Assembly (NCBI RefSeq): GCF_027924965.1
Contig: NZ_AP027056.1
Span: 1,612,001 to 1,676,000, forward strand
Length of the DNA: 64,000 nucleotides
Source: Limnohabitans sp. TEGF004
GTDB taxonomy: Bacteria; Pseudomonadota; Gammaproteobacteria; Burkholderiales; Burkholderiaceae_C
Reading direction: 5' to 3'
Part shown: piece by piece, positions 37,140 to 45,144 of the stretch
Position numbering within the stretch: the stretch's first letter is position 1
Layout of the letters: each line of letters opens with the position of its first letter
Program-made: the position numbers and the translations under genes
The notes under the pieces: model-generated
What the model was told of the DNA's origin: nothing
The model's input: only the letters and a program-made list of their open reading frames with translations
The model's database searches: none

Positions 37140-37976
37140 ATGTCAACCGCCCCTCTGCTGCCACAGCCTGTGCCTAGCGTACAAGCGCCGCAGCATTGGC
37201 AACGTGTGGACTTCATCTCTGACCTGCACCTAGACGCCCATGAGCGTGCCACGTTTGATGCGTGGGCACAGCACATGGCGCACACCCCCGCAGACGCCCT
37301 CTTCATCTTGGGTGATTTGTTTGAGGTGTGGGTGGGCGACGACAACCCAGACCCCTTCGCCTTGCAGTGCATCGCTGTGCTCAAGGCCACGGCGCAACGC
37401 TTGCCCGTGTACTTCATGTGCGGCAACCGCGATTTTTTGGTGGGCGCAGACCTACTCAAAGCCAGCGGCATGCAAGGATTGAGCGACCCAACGGTGTTAG
37501 ACCTTGGCGCCACTGGCAACGCCCAACCCACGCGCATCTTGCTCAGCCACGGCGATGCCTTGTGCTTAGACGACCACGACTATTTGGCCTTTCGCGCTCA
37601 AGTGCGCCAGCCCGAATGGCAAGCCGCTTTTTTAGCCAAACCTTTGACAGAACGCCAAGCCTATGCGCGCGACGTGCGAAACAAAAGCGAAGCACTCAAA
37701 CGCAGTCACACCACGCAAGCAGATTTCACTGACTATGCCGATGTAGACAGCCAAGCCGCCATCGCGTGGCTCAAAGGAGCTGACGCTCAAGTGCTGCTGC
37801 ATGGCCACACTCACAAGCCTGCGGCACACGACCTAGGCGATGGTTTGAGCCGTTGGGTGCTGAGTGATTGGCATGCAGACAGCCAACCGCCGCGACTTGA
37901 AGTGCTGAGCTGGCTGCGCCAAAACGAACAAAGCCCCACTAGGGGGCTTTGTCGGTTGCCGCTCAGCGTTGTTTAA
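37140..37976 (+). CDS. lpxH: UDP-2,3-diacylglucosamine diphosphatase LpxH
   Basis: Calcineurin-like Mn2+ phosphoesterase of lipid A synthesis, giving lipid X, at the inner membrane. The 278-residue protein has the metal motifs FISDLHLD, ILGDLFEVWVGDD, CGNRDF, SHGDALCLDD and LHGHTHKPA. It starts 9 bp after ppiB. The last 15 residues are coded across a GC-rich hairpin that probably terminates the convergent gene, and the stop codon overlaps that gene's stop by 4 bp. Confidence 0.94.
   Translation: MSTAPLLPQPVPSVQAPQHWQRVDFISDLHLDAHERATFDAWAQHMAHTPADALFILGDLFEVWVGDDNPDPFALQCIAVLKATAQRLPVYFMCGNRDFLVGADLLKASGMQGLSDPTVLDLGATGNAQPTRILLSHGDALCLDDHDYLAFRAQVRQPEWQAAFLAKPLTERQAYARDVRNKSEALKRSHTTQADFTDYADVDSQAAIAWLKGADAQVLLHGHTHKPAAHDLGDGLSRWVLSDWHADSQPPRLEVLSWLRQNEQSPTRGLCRLPLSVV
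37928..37952 (-). terminator. Hairpin in the lpxH 3' end, likely terminator of the DUF349 gene
   Basis: ACAAAGCCCC and GGGGCTTTGT form a 10-bp stem with a 4-5 nt loop. On the minus strand it starts 21 nt after the DUF349 stop and is followed by TCGTTTT. It therefore sits inside lpxH coding sequence while serving the opposite strand. Confidence 0.6.
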
Positions 37977-40819
37977 CGCTTGAGCAACACCTTCAGCGCA
38001 GCTTGCAAACGACGCGCTGCAGCTTCGTCATATGCACCACCCAAGACCTGAGCCGCATCAGCAGCCCATGTCATTTGAGGCGACGGGTCATTGCGGCGCG
38101 TGAGCATTTGCAACTGCAAGGCACGGCGTGCATCCATTTGCGCAGCAGGCGTGGGCAAGTCAGCGGCCACTTCCAAACGCAACAAGGGCGTGACGGCCGC
38201 GCCTTGCGGCTGAGCCGACAAAGCTTGCGACCATTGCGTGCGCTGCGCTGGGCTGAGCTTGCTACCAATGGCTTGCGCCGCTGGCAATTGGGAAGCATCG
38301 CGCTTTTCCCAAGCGTGCATGAGCTGGGTCAACACCTCGCCGTGCGCTTGTGAAGCCAAACGACGCAAGGCATCTTGTGCAGACTCCAAAGCAAAGCGTT
38401 GGGCGCGGAAAGCTGCATCACCCAAACGTGGGCCACGCGGTGCAAAGCCCTCGCGGCCACCATCACGTCCACCATCACGTCCACCATCGCGGCCTGGTTT
38501 GCCGTCACGGCCAAAGCTTGGCTTGTCACCAAACTTGCCGCTGGGCTTGCCATCGCGGCCACGGCCAGCAGGTGCGGCTTCGGTACGTTTTTGACCTGGG
38601 CGGTCATCACCGCGCACAGCCACTACTGGGCGTGGCGCAGCTTTGGGTTTGGCAGAGGCTACTTCTGCCACGGGCTCTGCAGATACTTCGGCATCTGGAG
38701 TCTCTGCGGCGGGTGCTTCGTTTGCAACTTCTGCTTCATCTGTTGAGGTCGCCTCTGCAGAGCCTTCGGCAGTTACGTCAGCAGATTCTGAAGTTGCAGG
38801 CGCTTCTTGTGCAGGTGTCGCAACAGGCTCAGCGGCAGCTGGGGCAGCTGGGGCAGCTGGGGCAGCTGGGGAAGCAGCGCCAGCCACCACTTCACCGCGC
38901 GCGATTTGCTCCAGTGTTTGCATGGCCGCACGGATGGCAGCAGCATCACCTTTGGCCGTGGCTGAATCCAAAATCTTGGCCGCATCCAGCACGGCTTTGT
39001 CGTGCGGCGTGAGCGCGGCTTGCGATTGCTCGCGCACCGACGACTTGCGGGCAAAGGCTTCGTCAATCGGTTGACGGAAGGCATCCCACAGTTTTTGTTC
39101 TTGCTTGCGGTCGAGTACAACGGCGTGGGCTTCTTCTTGCCAGCGTTGTTGCAAAGCCTTCACGGCATCCACACGCAGCGAAGGCGCAGCGCCCAAAGCT
39201 TGGGCTTCGGCAATCAGGGCATGGCGGCGTGCAAGACTTGCTTTTTGCACGGCTTCCAATGGTTCGTGCGCGGCGTGGATGGCGGCTTTCCAAACGGGTT
39301 GCAACTCGGCAAACATTTTCTCGCTCAAGTGGCCGCTTTCGCGCCAGCGCTGGGCAAACTGGTGCAACTGGCGGGCCACGCCCTTCCAGTCGGGGCCATT
39401 GGCATGCGCAACTGCCCATGCTTTGACTTCTTCAATCAAAGCCAAGCGCTGGGCTTTGTGCGCGGTGGTTTGGGCGCGGGCTTCCTTGAGCCATGCGTCC
39501 ACCACTTCGTGAGCGCGGTTGCAGGCGCTGTCAAAGCGCTTCCACAACGCGGGGTTGGGCGCGGCTTCTTTGTCGATTTTTTTCCATTGCTCGCGCAAGT
39601 TGCGCAAGGTTTCTTGCATCTTGCGTCCGCCCATGGCGGGGATGCGAACCACGTCGTCAGCTTTAGCGGCTGGTTTTTCTGCAGCAGTTGCTTGAGCTGC
39701 GGCTTCGGGCACGACCGTCTCGGTTGCCGCTTCTGCAATGGCTTCTGATGTTGGCGTAACTTCATCGGCAGGTGCTGCGCTAACTTCAGGTGCGCTGACA
39801 GCCTCAGTGGCAACCGCGTCAATCGCGGCGGCTTCAGCAGCATCTTGCGCAAGCGCAGCGTCATCCGCCTTCGCCACTTTGGCTTTCACAGGCTTAGCCG
39901 CAGGCGCAGGCTTGAACAACGCTTCGGCTTGAATGGCCAGCTCCAAACGCTTTTGGTCCACCACAGCTTTGTCGGCTGTTGGTTTAACTTTGCGCGTTGC
40001 ATCCACACCCGCAGCAGGCTTGGCTGCTTTTTCTGGTGCGGCAGCTTGAGGCAATACTTCACCACGGGCCACACGAATTTGGTCAGACCATGCGGGCACA
40101 GCTGGCAATGGCGCGGCGGCATCGGCCGCAGCTGCCTCGGTCAAGGTCAAGGCCTCGCCAAAAGCAGTCCACACGGCTTGCACTTGTTGGGTGCTGGTTT
40201 GCAGAGCAGACGCAAATTTGGCATCCACGCTAGGCCACTGGGCATCGGCGGCCAACGCTTGGGCTTGCGCCACCCAACGGTCAAGGTCAGCTTGCAGGGC
40301 TTCGCGCTGGGCCAAGGCGTCTTGCCAAGGCTTGGTGGACAACACTTCAATGCGCTGGGCCAACAGCACAGCGGCTTCGCGCTGCACTTGGGTTTGGTGT
40401 TGCAAATCTTCAATCGCCTTGACACGTTCAGCCAAAGCGGTTTTCAGACCAGCCAAGGGTTCGCGTGACAAGGGCGCACCTGCTTTGGCGGCATCGCGCT
40501 GCCAGCCCATGGCGTCAGCCAAATTGATGTGGGGCGCATCGCGCAAGGCTTCGCCTTTGGCAGCCCACTCCACGATCAAAGCGTCTTGATCTTTGCTGCG
40601 ACGCAGCTCATCCAGCTTTTCGCGCAAGACTTTGGCAGCACCTTTGTCTCGGTGGCTCATTTCATCAAAGACGGCTTGCACTTGGTCCAAAGTGGGCTGG
40701 CCAGCCAGCCAGTCGCGCAGGCGCGTGGTGCGGTCTGCCGAGGTCGAAACGGTAAAGGCCCCGCCAGTCAATTTGTCTAAGGCGGCGAGGTCGAGGGGTT
40801 TGTTCAAAGCATCAGTCAC
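37973..40819 (-). CDS. Large DUF349-repeat protein with low-complexity regions
   Basis: A 948-residue protein of unknown role. Helical DUF349 repeats are seen around 410-480 (TLRNLREQWKKIDKEAAPNP) and 490-620 (WKGVARQLHQFAQRWRESGH). Between and after them are long Ala/Pro/Glu/Val tracts and, near residues 770-800, a run of GRDG repeats. The corresponding DNA has short tandem repeats around 38450-38505 and 38838-38873. The initiator is a GTG, since no suitable ATG precedes the conserved N-terminus. DUF349 proteins are common in Burkholderiales but uncharacterised here; RNA binding by the RGG-like tract is a guess. Confidence 0.85.
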   Translation of the reverse strand: MTDALNKPLDLAALDKLTGGAFTVSTSADRTTRLRDWLAGQPTLDQVQAVFDEMSHRDKGAAKVLREKLDELRRSKDQDALIVEWAAKGEALRDAPHINLADAMGWQRDAAKAGAPLSREPLAGLKTALAERVKAIEDLQHQTQVQREAAVLLAQRIEVLSTKPWQDALAQREALQADLDRWVAQAQALAADAQWPSVDAKFASALQTSTQQVQAVWTAFGEALTLTEAAAADAAAPLPAVPAWSDQIRVARGEVLPQAAAPEKAAKPAAGVDATRKVKPTADKAVVDQKRLELAIQAEALFKPAPAAKPVKAKVAKADDAALAQDAAEAAAIDAVATEAVSAPEVSAAPADEVTPTSEAIAEAATETVVPEAAAQATAAEKPAAKADDVVRIPAMGGRKMQETLRNLREQWKKIDKEAAPNPALWKRFDSACNRAHEVVDAWLKEARAQTTAHKAQRLALIEEVKAWAVAHANGPDWKGVARQLHQFAQRWRESGHLSEKMFAELQPVWKAAIHAAHEPLEAVQKASLARRHALIAEAQALGAAPSLRVDAVKALQQRWQEEAHAVVLDRKQEQKLWDAFRQPIDEAFARKSSVREQSQAALTPHDKAVLDAAKILDSATAKGDAAAIRAAMQTLEQIARGEVVAGAASPAAPAAPAAPAAAEPVATPAQEAPATSESADVTAEGSAEATSTDEAEVANEAPAAETPDAEVSAEPVAEVASAKPKAAPRPVVAVRGDDRPGQKRTEAAPAGRGRDGKPSGKFGDKPSFGRDGKPGRDGGRDGGRDGGREGFAPRGPRLGDAAFRAQRFALESAQDALRRLASQAHGEVLTQLMHAWEKRDASQLPAAQAIGSKLSPAQRTQWSQALSAQPQGAAVTPLLRLEVAADLPTPAAQMDARRALQLQMLTRRNDPSPQMTWAADAAQVLGGAYDEAAARRLQAALKVLLKR

Positions 40820-40896
40820 AAGTAGGGCTCACAGTAAATTAGGGGTGATTGTCGCCGAGGCTTTAAAATTTCAGCTACTTCCTATTTAATTAATTT

Positions 40897-41733
40897 ATGT
40901 CTATTCCTTTCATTGCCCGCTTACAGCTAGGTCTACGTACCTTTGCAGCTGACGTGGCACAAGGTTTTTTCGCCATTTCTCACAACGGCTTAGCCGTGGT
41001 GGGCCTGTCCATTTTCTTTTTCGTCGTGGCGCTGACCGTGCGCCCTGACCTGCGCGTGGTGACCGAAGCCAAGGTCATCAGCTGGCTGCAAGAACGCCAA
41101 TATGACGAAACAGGCATTGCCACCGATGCCGATGCCGTTGACCGTGCCACCGCCACAGACCCCCGCGACCTGCCCAAACAACAAGCCAACCTCGCCTATT
41201 GGTTGAGCAAAAAATACCGTGTCGCGCCTGAACCCCTGAGCGCGTTGGTCTCCGAAGCCTACGATGTGGGGCCAGCCAACCAAATCGAGCCCACCCTCAT
41301 CTTGGCCGTGATGGCCGTGGAGTCTGGCTTCAATCCCTTCGCCCAAAGCCATGTAGGCGCCCAGGGCCTGATGCAAGTGATGACCAAAGTCCACGAGCAA
41401 AAGTACCAAGGCTTCGGCGGCGCCTTAGCCGCATTTGATCCCGTGGCCAATGTGCGCGTGGGCGTGAACGTGCTCAAAGAGTGCATCAACCGCGCGGGCA
41501 GCATTGAAGGCGGCCTCAAGCTTTATGTGGGCGCCGGCAATATGAAGGATGACCAAGGCTACGCAAGCAAGGTCATGGCCGAAAACGCCCGCCTCCAGCA
41601 AGTCGCCAAGGGCTTGAAAGTGCCCATTACCCCGCCACCCTCTACCGCCGCCGAGGCTGCCACCGCCCGGTTGGAGAGCTTGTGGGAAAAAGCCCAGAGA
41701 TTGACGCCATTCGGCAAGGATGACGGCGAATAA
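40897..41733 (+). CDS. Lytic transglycosylase (SLT family), membrane anchored
   Basis: A 278-residue peptidoglycan lyase. One N-terminal transmembrane helix (LAVVGLSIFFFVVALTV, residues about 32-49) is followed by a linker and an SLT domain with the catalytic Glu in AVMAVESGFNPFAQS, GAQGLMQVMTKVHEQKY, and the late motif LKLYVGAGN. The C-terminal 45 residues are Ala/Pro rich. Divergent from the DUF349 gene; not in an operon with glyA, whose riboswitch follows. Confidence 0.9.
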   Translation: MSIPFIARLQLGLRTFAADVAQGFFAISHNGLAVVGLSIFFFVVALTVRPDLRVVTEAKVISWLQERQYDETGIATDADAVDRATATDPRDLPKQQANLAYWLSKKYRVAPEPLSALVSEAYDVGPANQIEPTLILAVMAVESGFNPFAQSHVGAQGLMQVMTKVHEQKYQGFGGALAAFDPVANVRVGVNVLKECINRAGSIEGGLKLYVGAGNMKDDQGYASKVMAENARLQQVAKGLKVPITPPPSTAAEAATARLESLWEKAQRLTPFGKDDGE

Positions 41734-41771
41734 GTGAGGCTATCCAAGCGCGGTAAACTCTCATCCGCGCG

Positions 41772-41884
41772 CAACTGGCGATAGGCGTGTGAGGCATCAG
41801 CCCCACAACGCTGACGTGGATGTATGACCACTGGGAAGCGCGCAGCCTCTGTTCACAGAGGTGTTTTGCCGTTCGCCTGGGCAG
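41772..41884 (+). promoter_or_regulatory. ZTP (pfl-motif) riboswitch upstream of glyA
   Basis: The leader contains the conserved blocks of the ZTP/ZMP-sensing pfl motif: CAACTGGCGA near the 5' end, GTGG then CCACTGGGAAGCG (41816-41840), and TTCGCCTGGGCA (41872-41883). Between the second and third blocks a perfect hairpin, CCTCTG-TTCA-CAGAGG (41846-41861), fills the variable linker. ZTP riboswitches turn on one-carbon and purine genes, including glyA, when 10-formyl-THF is low. The glyA start is 33 nt downstream, so control may act on translation or through the stretch CCTTTTTCT. Confidence 0.85.
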
Positions 41885-41916
41885 CCACAACACCACCTTT
41901 TTCTAGGACTGCCAGT

Positions 41917-43161
41917 ATGTACAACCGCAACATCACCATCGAACAAACCGATCCAGAACTCTGGGCTTCTATTCAGGCCGAAAACGCCCGTCAAGAACAC
42001 CACATCGAGCTGATCGCCAGCGAGAACTACGCGTCTCCCGCTGTCATGCAAGCCCAAGGCTCACAACTGACCAACAAATACGCCGAAGGCTACCCAGGCA
42101 AGCGCTACTACGGTGGCTGCGAATTCGTGGACGTGGCCGAACAACTGGCCATCGACCGCATCAAAACCATCTTCGGTGCAGACGCTGCCAACGTGCAACC
42201 CCATTGCGGTGCATCGGCCAACGAAGCCGTGTTCCTCGCTTTCTTGAAGCCCGGCGACACCATCATGGGCATGAGCTTGGCCGAAGGCGGTCACTTGACC
42301 CACGGCATGGCCCTGAACATGTCTGGCAAATGGTTCAACGTTGTGTCTTACGGCTTGGACAGCAAGGAAGCCATCGACTACGAAGCGATGGAAGCCAAGG
42401 CCCGCGAACACAAGCCCAAGCTCATCGTGGCCGGCGCTTCTGCCTACAGCTTGCACATCGACTGGGAACGCTTTGCCAAGATCGCTAAGGAAGTTGGCGC
42501 GATCTTCATGGTCGACATGGCCCACTACGCTGGCTTGATCGCCGCAGGCCAATACCCCAACCCCGTGCCTCACGCCGACGTGGTGACATCGACCACACAC
42601 AAGAGCTTGCGCGGCCCTCGCGGCGGCATCATCTTGATGAAGGCCGAGCACGAAAAAGCCATCAACAGCGCCATCTTCCCTGGCCTGCAAGGCGGCCCGC
42701 TGATGCATGTCATCGCCGCCAAGGCGGTGGCTTTCAAAGAAGCCATGCAGCCTGAGTTCAAAGAGTACCAAGCCCAGGTGGTGAAGAACGCCAAGATCGT
42801 GGCTGAAACGTTGACAGCGCGCGGTCTGCGCATCGTGAGCGGCGGCACTCAAAGCCATGTGATGTTGGTGGACTTGCGCTCCAAGAAGATCACCGGCAAA
42901 GAAGCCGAGGCTGCTTTAGGCGCTGCGCACATGACGATCAATAAGAACGCCATTCCGAACGATCCAGAGAAACCTTTCGTCACCAGCGGTGTGCGTATCG
43001 GTACACCTGCAATGACAACGCGTGGTTTCAAAGACGAGGAAGCTCGCATCACAGCCAACTTGATTGCTGACGTGCTGGACAACCCACACGACGAAGCCAA
43101 CATTGCTGCGGTGCGTGCCAAGGTGCATGCGCTGACTTCTAAGTTTCCTGTTTACAAGTAA
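41917..43161 (+). CDS. glyA: Serine hydroxymethyltransferase
   Basis: PLP enzyme that interconverts serine and glycine and loads one-carbon units on tetrahydrofolate; 414 residues. Key motifs: [36 protein letters not shown], the PLP lysine in [15 protein letters not shown], and [11 protein letters not shown]. The ATG giving [14 protein letters not shown] is preferred to an upstream in-frame ATG that lies inside the riboswitch. Expression is likely controlled by the ZTP riboswitch. Confidence 0.97.
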   Translation: MYNRNITIEQTDPELWASIQAENARQEHHIELIASENYASPAVMQAQGSQLTNKYAEGYPGKRYYGGCEFVDVAEQLAIDRIKTIFGADAANVQPHCGASANEAVFLAFLKPGDTIMGMSLAEGGHLTHGMALNMSGKWFNVVSYGLDSKEAIDYEAMEAKAREHKPKLIVAGASAYSLHIDWERFAKIAKEVGAIFMVDMAHYAGLIAAGQYPNPVPHADVVTSTTHKSLRGPRGGIILMKAEHEKAINSAIFPGLQGGPLMHVIAAKAVAFKEAMQPEFKEYQAQVVKNAKIVAETLTARGLRIVSGGTQSHVMLVDLRSKKITGKEAEAALGAAHMTINKNAIPNDPEKPFVTSGVRIGTPAMTTRGFKDEEARITANLIADVLDNPHDEANIAAVRAKVHALTSKFPVYK

Positions 43162-43168
43162 CTTCTTC

Positions 43169-43196
43169 AAACCCCGTCCTGTGTGGCGGGGTTTTT
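43169..43196 (+). terminator. Intrinsic terminator of glyA
   Basis: AAACCCCG, a 10-nt loop and CGGGGTTTTT, beginning 8 bp after the glyA stop codon. Confidence 0.85.
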
Positions 43197-43250
43197 GTTT
43201 GTCTTCGCTCTTTTCGTTTTTTCGTTCGTGAAGGGTTCTCGCCGGAGAGG

Positions 43251-43326
43251 GCACGGGTTGCAGGTGCGGCGGGCTCTTCATGCTGGGGTACCAGAAATCA
43301 TCGCCCGCCGCACCTACAACCCGCGC
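43251..43326 (+). repeat. Stem-loop element, copy 1 (conserved 28-nt loop)
   Basis: A 21-bp stem (43254-43274 with 43303-43323; 20 of 21 positions pair, core GGTGCGGCGGGC with GCCCGCCGCACC), extended by two more pairs past a mismatch. It encloses a 28-nt loop at 43275-43302 that contains CATGCTGGGGTACCAGAAAT, itself able to form a small CTGG/CCAG hairpin. The loop matches, as its reverse complement, 25 of 28 positions of the loop in copy 2, although the stems have unrelated sequences. Confidence 0.9.
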
Positions 43327-43334
43327 TGTTTGAG

Positions 43335-43422
43335 GTCTGAAATGGTTCGCTCGTTGCTACGCAACTTTGCTGCCTAACCCTTGCGACTGAAACGTGCGAG
43401 CGAAGCAAAGCATGACGCAGAC
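43335..43422. repeat. Nested inverted repeats between the two stem-loops
   Basis: GTCTG (43335-43339) pairs with CAGAC (43418-43422), TTCGCTCG (43346-43353) pairs with CGAGCGAA (43397-43404), and GTTGC-TAC-GCAAC (43353-43365) is a further small hairpin. The region thus continues the mirror arrangement of the flanking stem-loops and suggests that the whole 43251-43500 block is one composite palindromic element. Confidence 0.6.
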
Positions 43423-43426
43423 TGAG

Positions 43427-43494
43427 GGTGTTTGGTATTGGCCGCTGACGATTTCTGGTACTCCAGCATGAGGAAGCGGCCAATACCAAACACC
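43427..43494 (-). repeat. Stem-loop element, copy 2, inverted orientation
   Basis: A perfect 20-bp stem (43427-43446 with 43475-43494; core TTTGGTATTGGCCGCT) around a 28-nt loop at 43447-43474. On the minus strand the loop reads CATGCTGGAGTACCAGAAAT at its centre, nearly the same as copy 1 on the plus strand. The stem shares no sequence with copy 1. No protein-like frame explains both. Confidence 0.92.
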
Positions 43495-43565
43495 GTCAGC
43501 GAGCCCAGCACAAAAGGAAGCACCTCAATGCACCGAAAGCACAAAAGCAAAAGAGAGAACAACAT

Positions 43566-44015
43566 ATGAAATGTCCCTTCTGCGGCCACCTAGAAACCCA
43601 AGTCGTCGAAACCCGCATGTCCGAAGACGGCGACTCCATTCGCCGCCGTCGCCAATGCGGCGCCTGTGAAAAGCGCTACACCACCTACGAGCGCCCCGAC
43701 GTCAGCTTCCCCAATATCGTCAAAAAAGACGGTCGACGCATCGAATACAAACGCAACAAACTCCTCGAATCCATGGGCCTTGCACTGCGTAAACGCCCTG
43801 TCAGTACCGAGCAGGTGGACAACGCCATTGAGCGTATCGAAGAAAAGCTCATGTCATTGGGTCAACGCGAAGTGCCCTCCACACGGATTGGCGAGCTCGT
43901 CATGCGCGAACTCAAAAAACTCGACAAAGTCGCCTACATCCGCTTTGCCAGCGTGTACCGCAGCTTTGAAGACATCGACGACTTCAAGAGTTTGGTGGAC
44001 GAAGTTCGTAAGTAG
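43566..44015 (+). CDS. nrdR: Transcriptional repressor NrdR
   Basis: Zinc-ribbon and ATP-cone repressor of ribonucleotide reductase genes, 149 residues. The zinc ligands are Cys3, Cys6, Cys31 and Cys34; [19 protein letters not shown] and the ATP-cone start [15 protein letters not shown] are diagnostic. It is usually next to ribD in Proteobacteria; here five pilin genes lie between. The composite repeat element lies just upstream. Confidence 0.96.
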   Translation: MKCPFCGHLETQVVETRMSEDGDSIRRRRQCGACEKRYTTYERPDVSFPNIVKKDGRRIEYKRNKLLESMGLALRKRPVSTEQVDNAIERIEEKLMSLGQREVPSTRIGELVMRELKKLDKVAYIRFASVYRSFEDIDDFKSLVDEVRK

Positions 44016-44049
44016 TTTTCGAGTCTCAGCCATGCGCTGATGCCCCGTC

Positions 44050-44089
44050 AAAACCTAGCATTTGCGCCATGCAAAGGCTAGGTTTTTTT
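44050..44089 (+). terminator. Intrinsic terminator of nrdR overlapping the pilin start
   Basis: AAAACCTAGC, an inner TTTGC-GCCAT-GCAAA hairpin, then GCTAGGTTTTTTT. The long stem with seven T residues is a strong terminator 34 bp after the nrdR stop. The only usable start codon of the next gene (ATG at 44069) lies in its apical loop. Confidence 0.85.
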
Positions 44090-44608
44090 ACGCCTCATAT
44101 CCGGCGCTTACGGGATTCAAACTCACAAGGCTTCACCCTGGTGGAGCTGTTGGTGTGTTTGGGCGTGCTCGCGGTCATGGCATCTTTTGCTATCCCTAGC
44201 TGGCAACGCTTGCAAGAACGCAGCCGCGTTGAAGCCGCCCGTGACCAACTGATGAACGATTTGCAAACTGCCCGCGTACGCGCATTGCAACGTGGCGAAA
44301 CTTTGCAACTCGCCCGCTTGCGCGATTGCACATGGGGCACGTCTGCCAACAACGATTGGAGCTGCGGGTGGCAGCTGGTCGTCAAGGTCGACCAAACCGT
44401 GTTGCACACCTCGCAAGTGCAAACGCCTTTGCAAGTGACGTTTACCAAATCGGAGCCACTTGATATCAGCCAACGTGGCGACCTTGGCACCGTGGGCGAC
44501 CGCTGGGTGATTAGGTCACGGCAAGCGACACTCAACATTGCCAACGTCTTGTGCCTCAGCAGCGCCAGCCGTTTGCGCTGGCAATCGGGTGAAGCATGCA
44601 GCAGCTGA
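44069..44608 (+). CDS. fimT: Type IV minor pilin, FimT/GspH-like
   Basis: A 179-residue prepilin. The class III leader ends in SQG, followed by FTLVELLVCLGVLAVMASFA, giving Phe+1 and Glu+5 for prepilin peptidase and pilus assembly. The leader is long (21 residues) because the only ATG available lies within the nrdR terminator; no later ATG, GTG or TTG precedes the cleavage site. First of five overlapping or closely spaced minor-pilin genes. Confidence 0.87.
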   Translation: MQRLGFFTPHIRRLRDSNSQGFTLVELLVCLGVLAVMASFAIPSWQRLQERSRVEAARDQLMNDLQTARVRALQRGETLQLARLRDCTWGTSANNDWSCGWQLVVKVDQTVLHTSQVQTPLQVTFTKSEPLDISQRGDLGTVGDRWVIRSRQATLNIANVLCLSSASRLRWQSGEACSS

Positions 44609-45144
44609 ATCAGCCAATTAAGCCGCAATTCATGCGGCATCCAAGGCAAGCCAGACAACAACTGCTTGGCATTGCTTTGCTAGAAGCGCTTGTGGCTTTG
44701 GTCATCTTGGCCTTTGGCGTCCTAGGTCTGTTGTGGATGCACCAGCAAGCCCTGACGCAACAGCGCCAACAACTCATGCGCTCGGTCGCCACAGGCATTG
44801 CAGACGACTTGGCTGAGCGCATGCGTCTCAACGCACCGCAACGTGCGATATACGCCAAGGCGTGGGGCAATGCCACCACCGCAGCACCCGACTGCACAGC
44901 CACCGCCTGTTCACGCCAAGACCTTGCCATGTGGGACATGCAACAGTTGCACCAAACCTTGCAAAGCCAACTACCAGAAGGCGACGCCGCTGTGTTTGCC
45001 TTGACAGATGCTGAGGGCTGGTGGGGCATAGTCATCGCTTGGCGTGATGCCAACGAAACCTACCGCACCGACACGGCCTCAGGCTCGCCGACCTGCCCAA
45101 CGCAGATGAGTTGCTGGCGTTTGTTCCTTAGGCCAGACCGATGA
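44596..45144 (+). CDS. pilV: Type IV minor pilin, PilV-like
   Basis: A 182-residue prepilin with cleavage site QQLLG followed by IALLEALVALVILAFGVLG, which keeps Glu+5. The N-terminal leader of 24 residues may be shorter if the ATG at 44632 is used. Overlaps fimT by 13 bp and pilW by 4 bp. Confidence 0.86.
   Translation: MQQLNQPIKPQFMRHPRQARQQLLGIALLEALVALVILAFGVLGLLWMHQQALTQQRQQLMRSVATGIADDLAERMRLNAPQRAIYAKAWGNATTAAPDCTATACSRQDLAMWDMQQLHQTLQSQLPEGDAAVFALTDAEGWWGIVIAWRDANETYRTDTASGSPTCPTQMSCWRLFLRPDR

Noticed and set aside
38450..38505. Short regularly spaced repeats resembling a CRISPR
   Set aside because: The units are in-frame codon repeats for Gly-Arg-Asp in the DUF349 gene, have no spacers and no nearby cas genes.
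43374..43589. Minus-strand open frame across stem-loop copy 2
   Set aside because: It arises from the repeat itself ([10 protein letters not shown] is the translated loop) and runs antisense into nrdR; better explained as part of the palindromic element.
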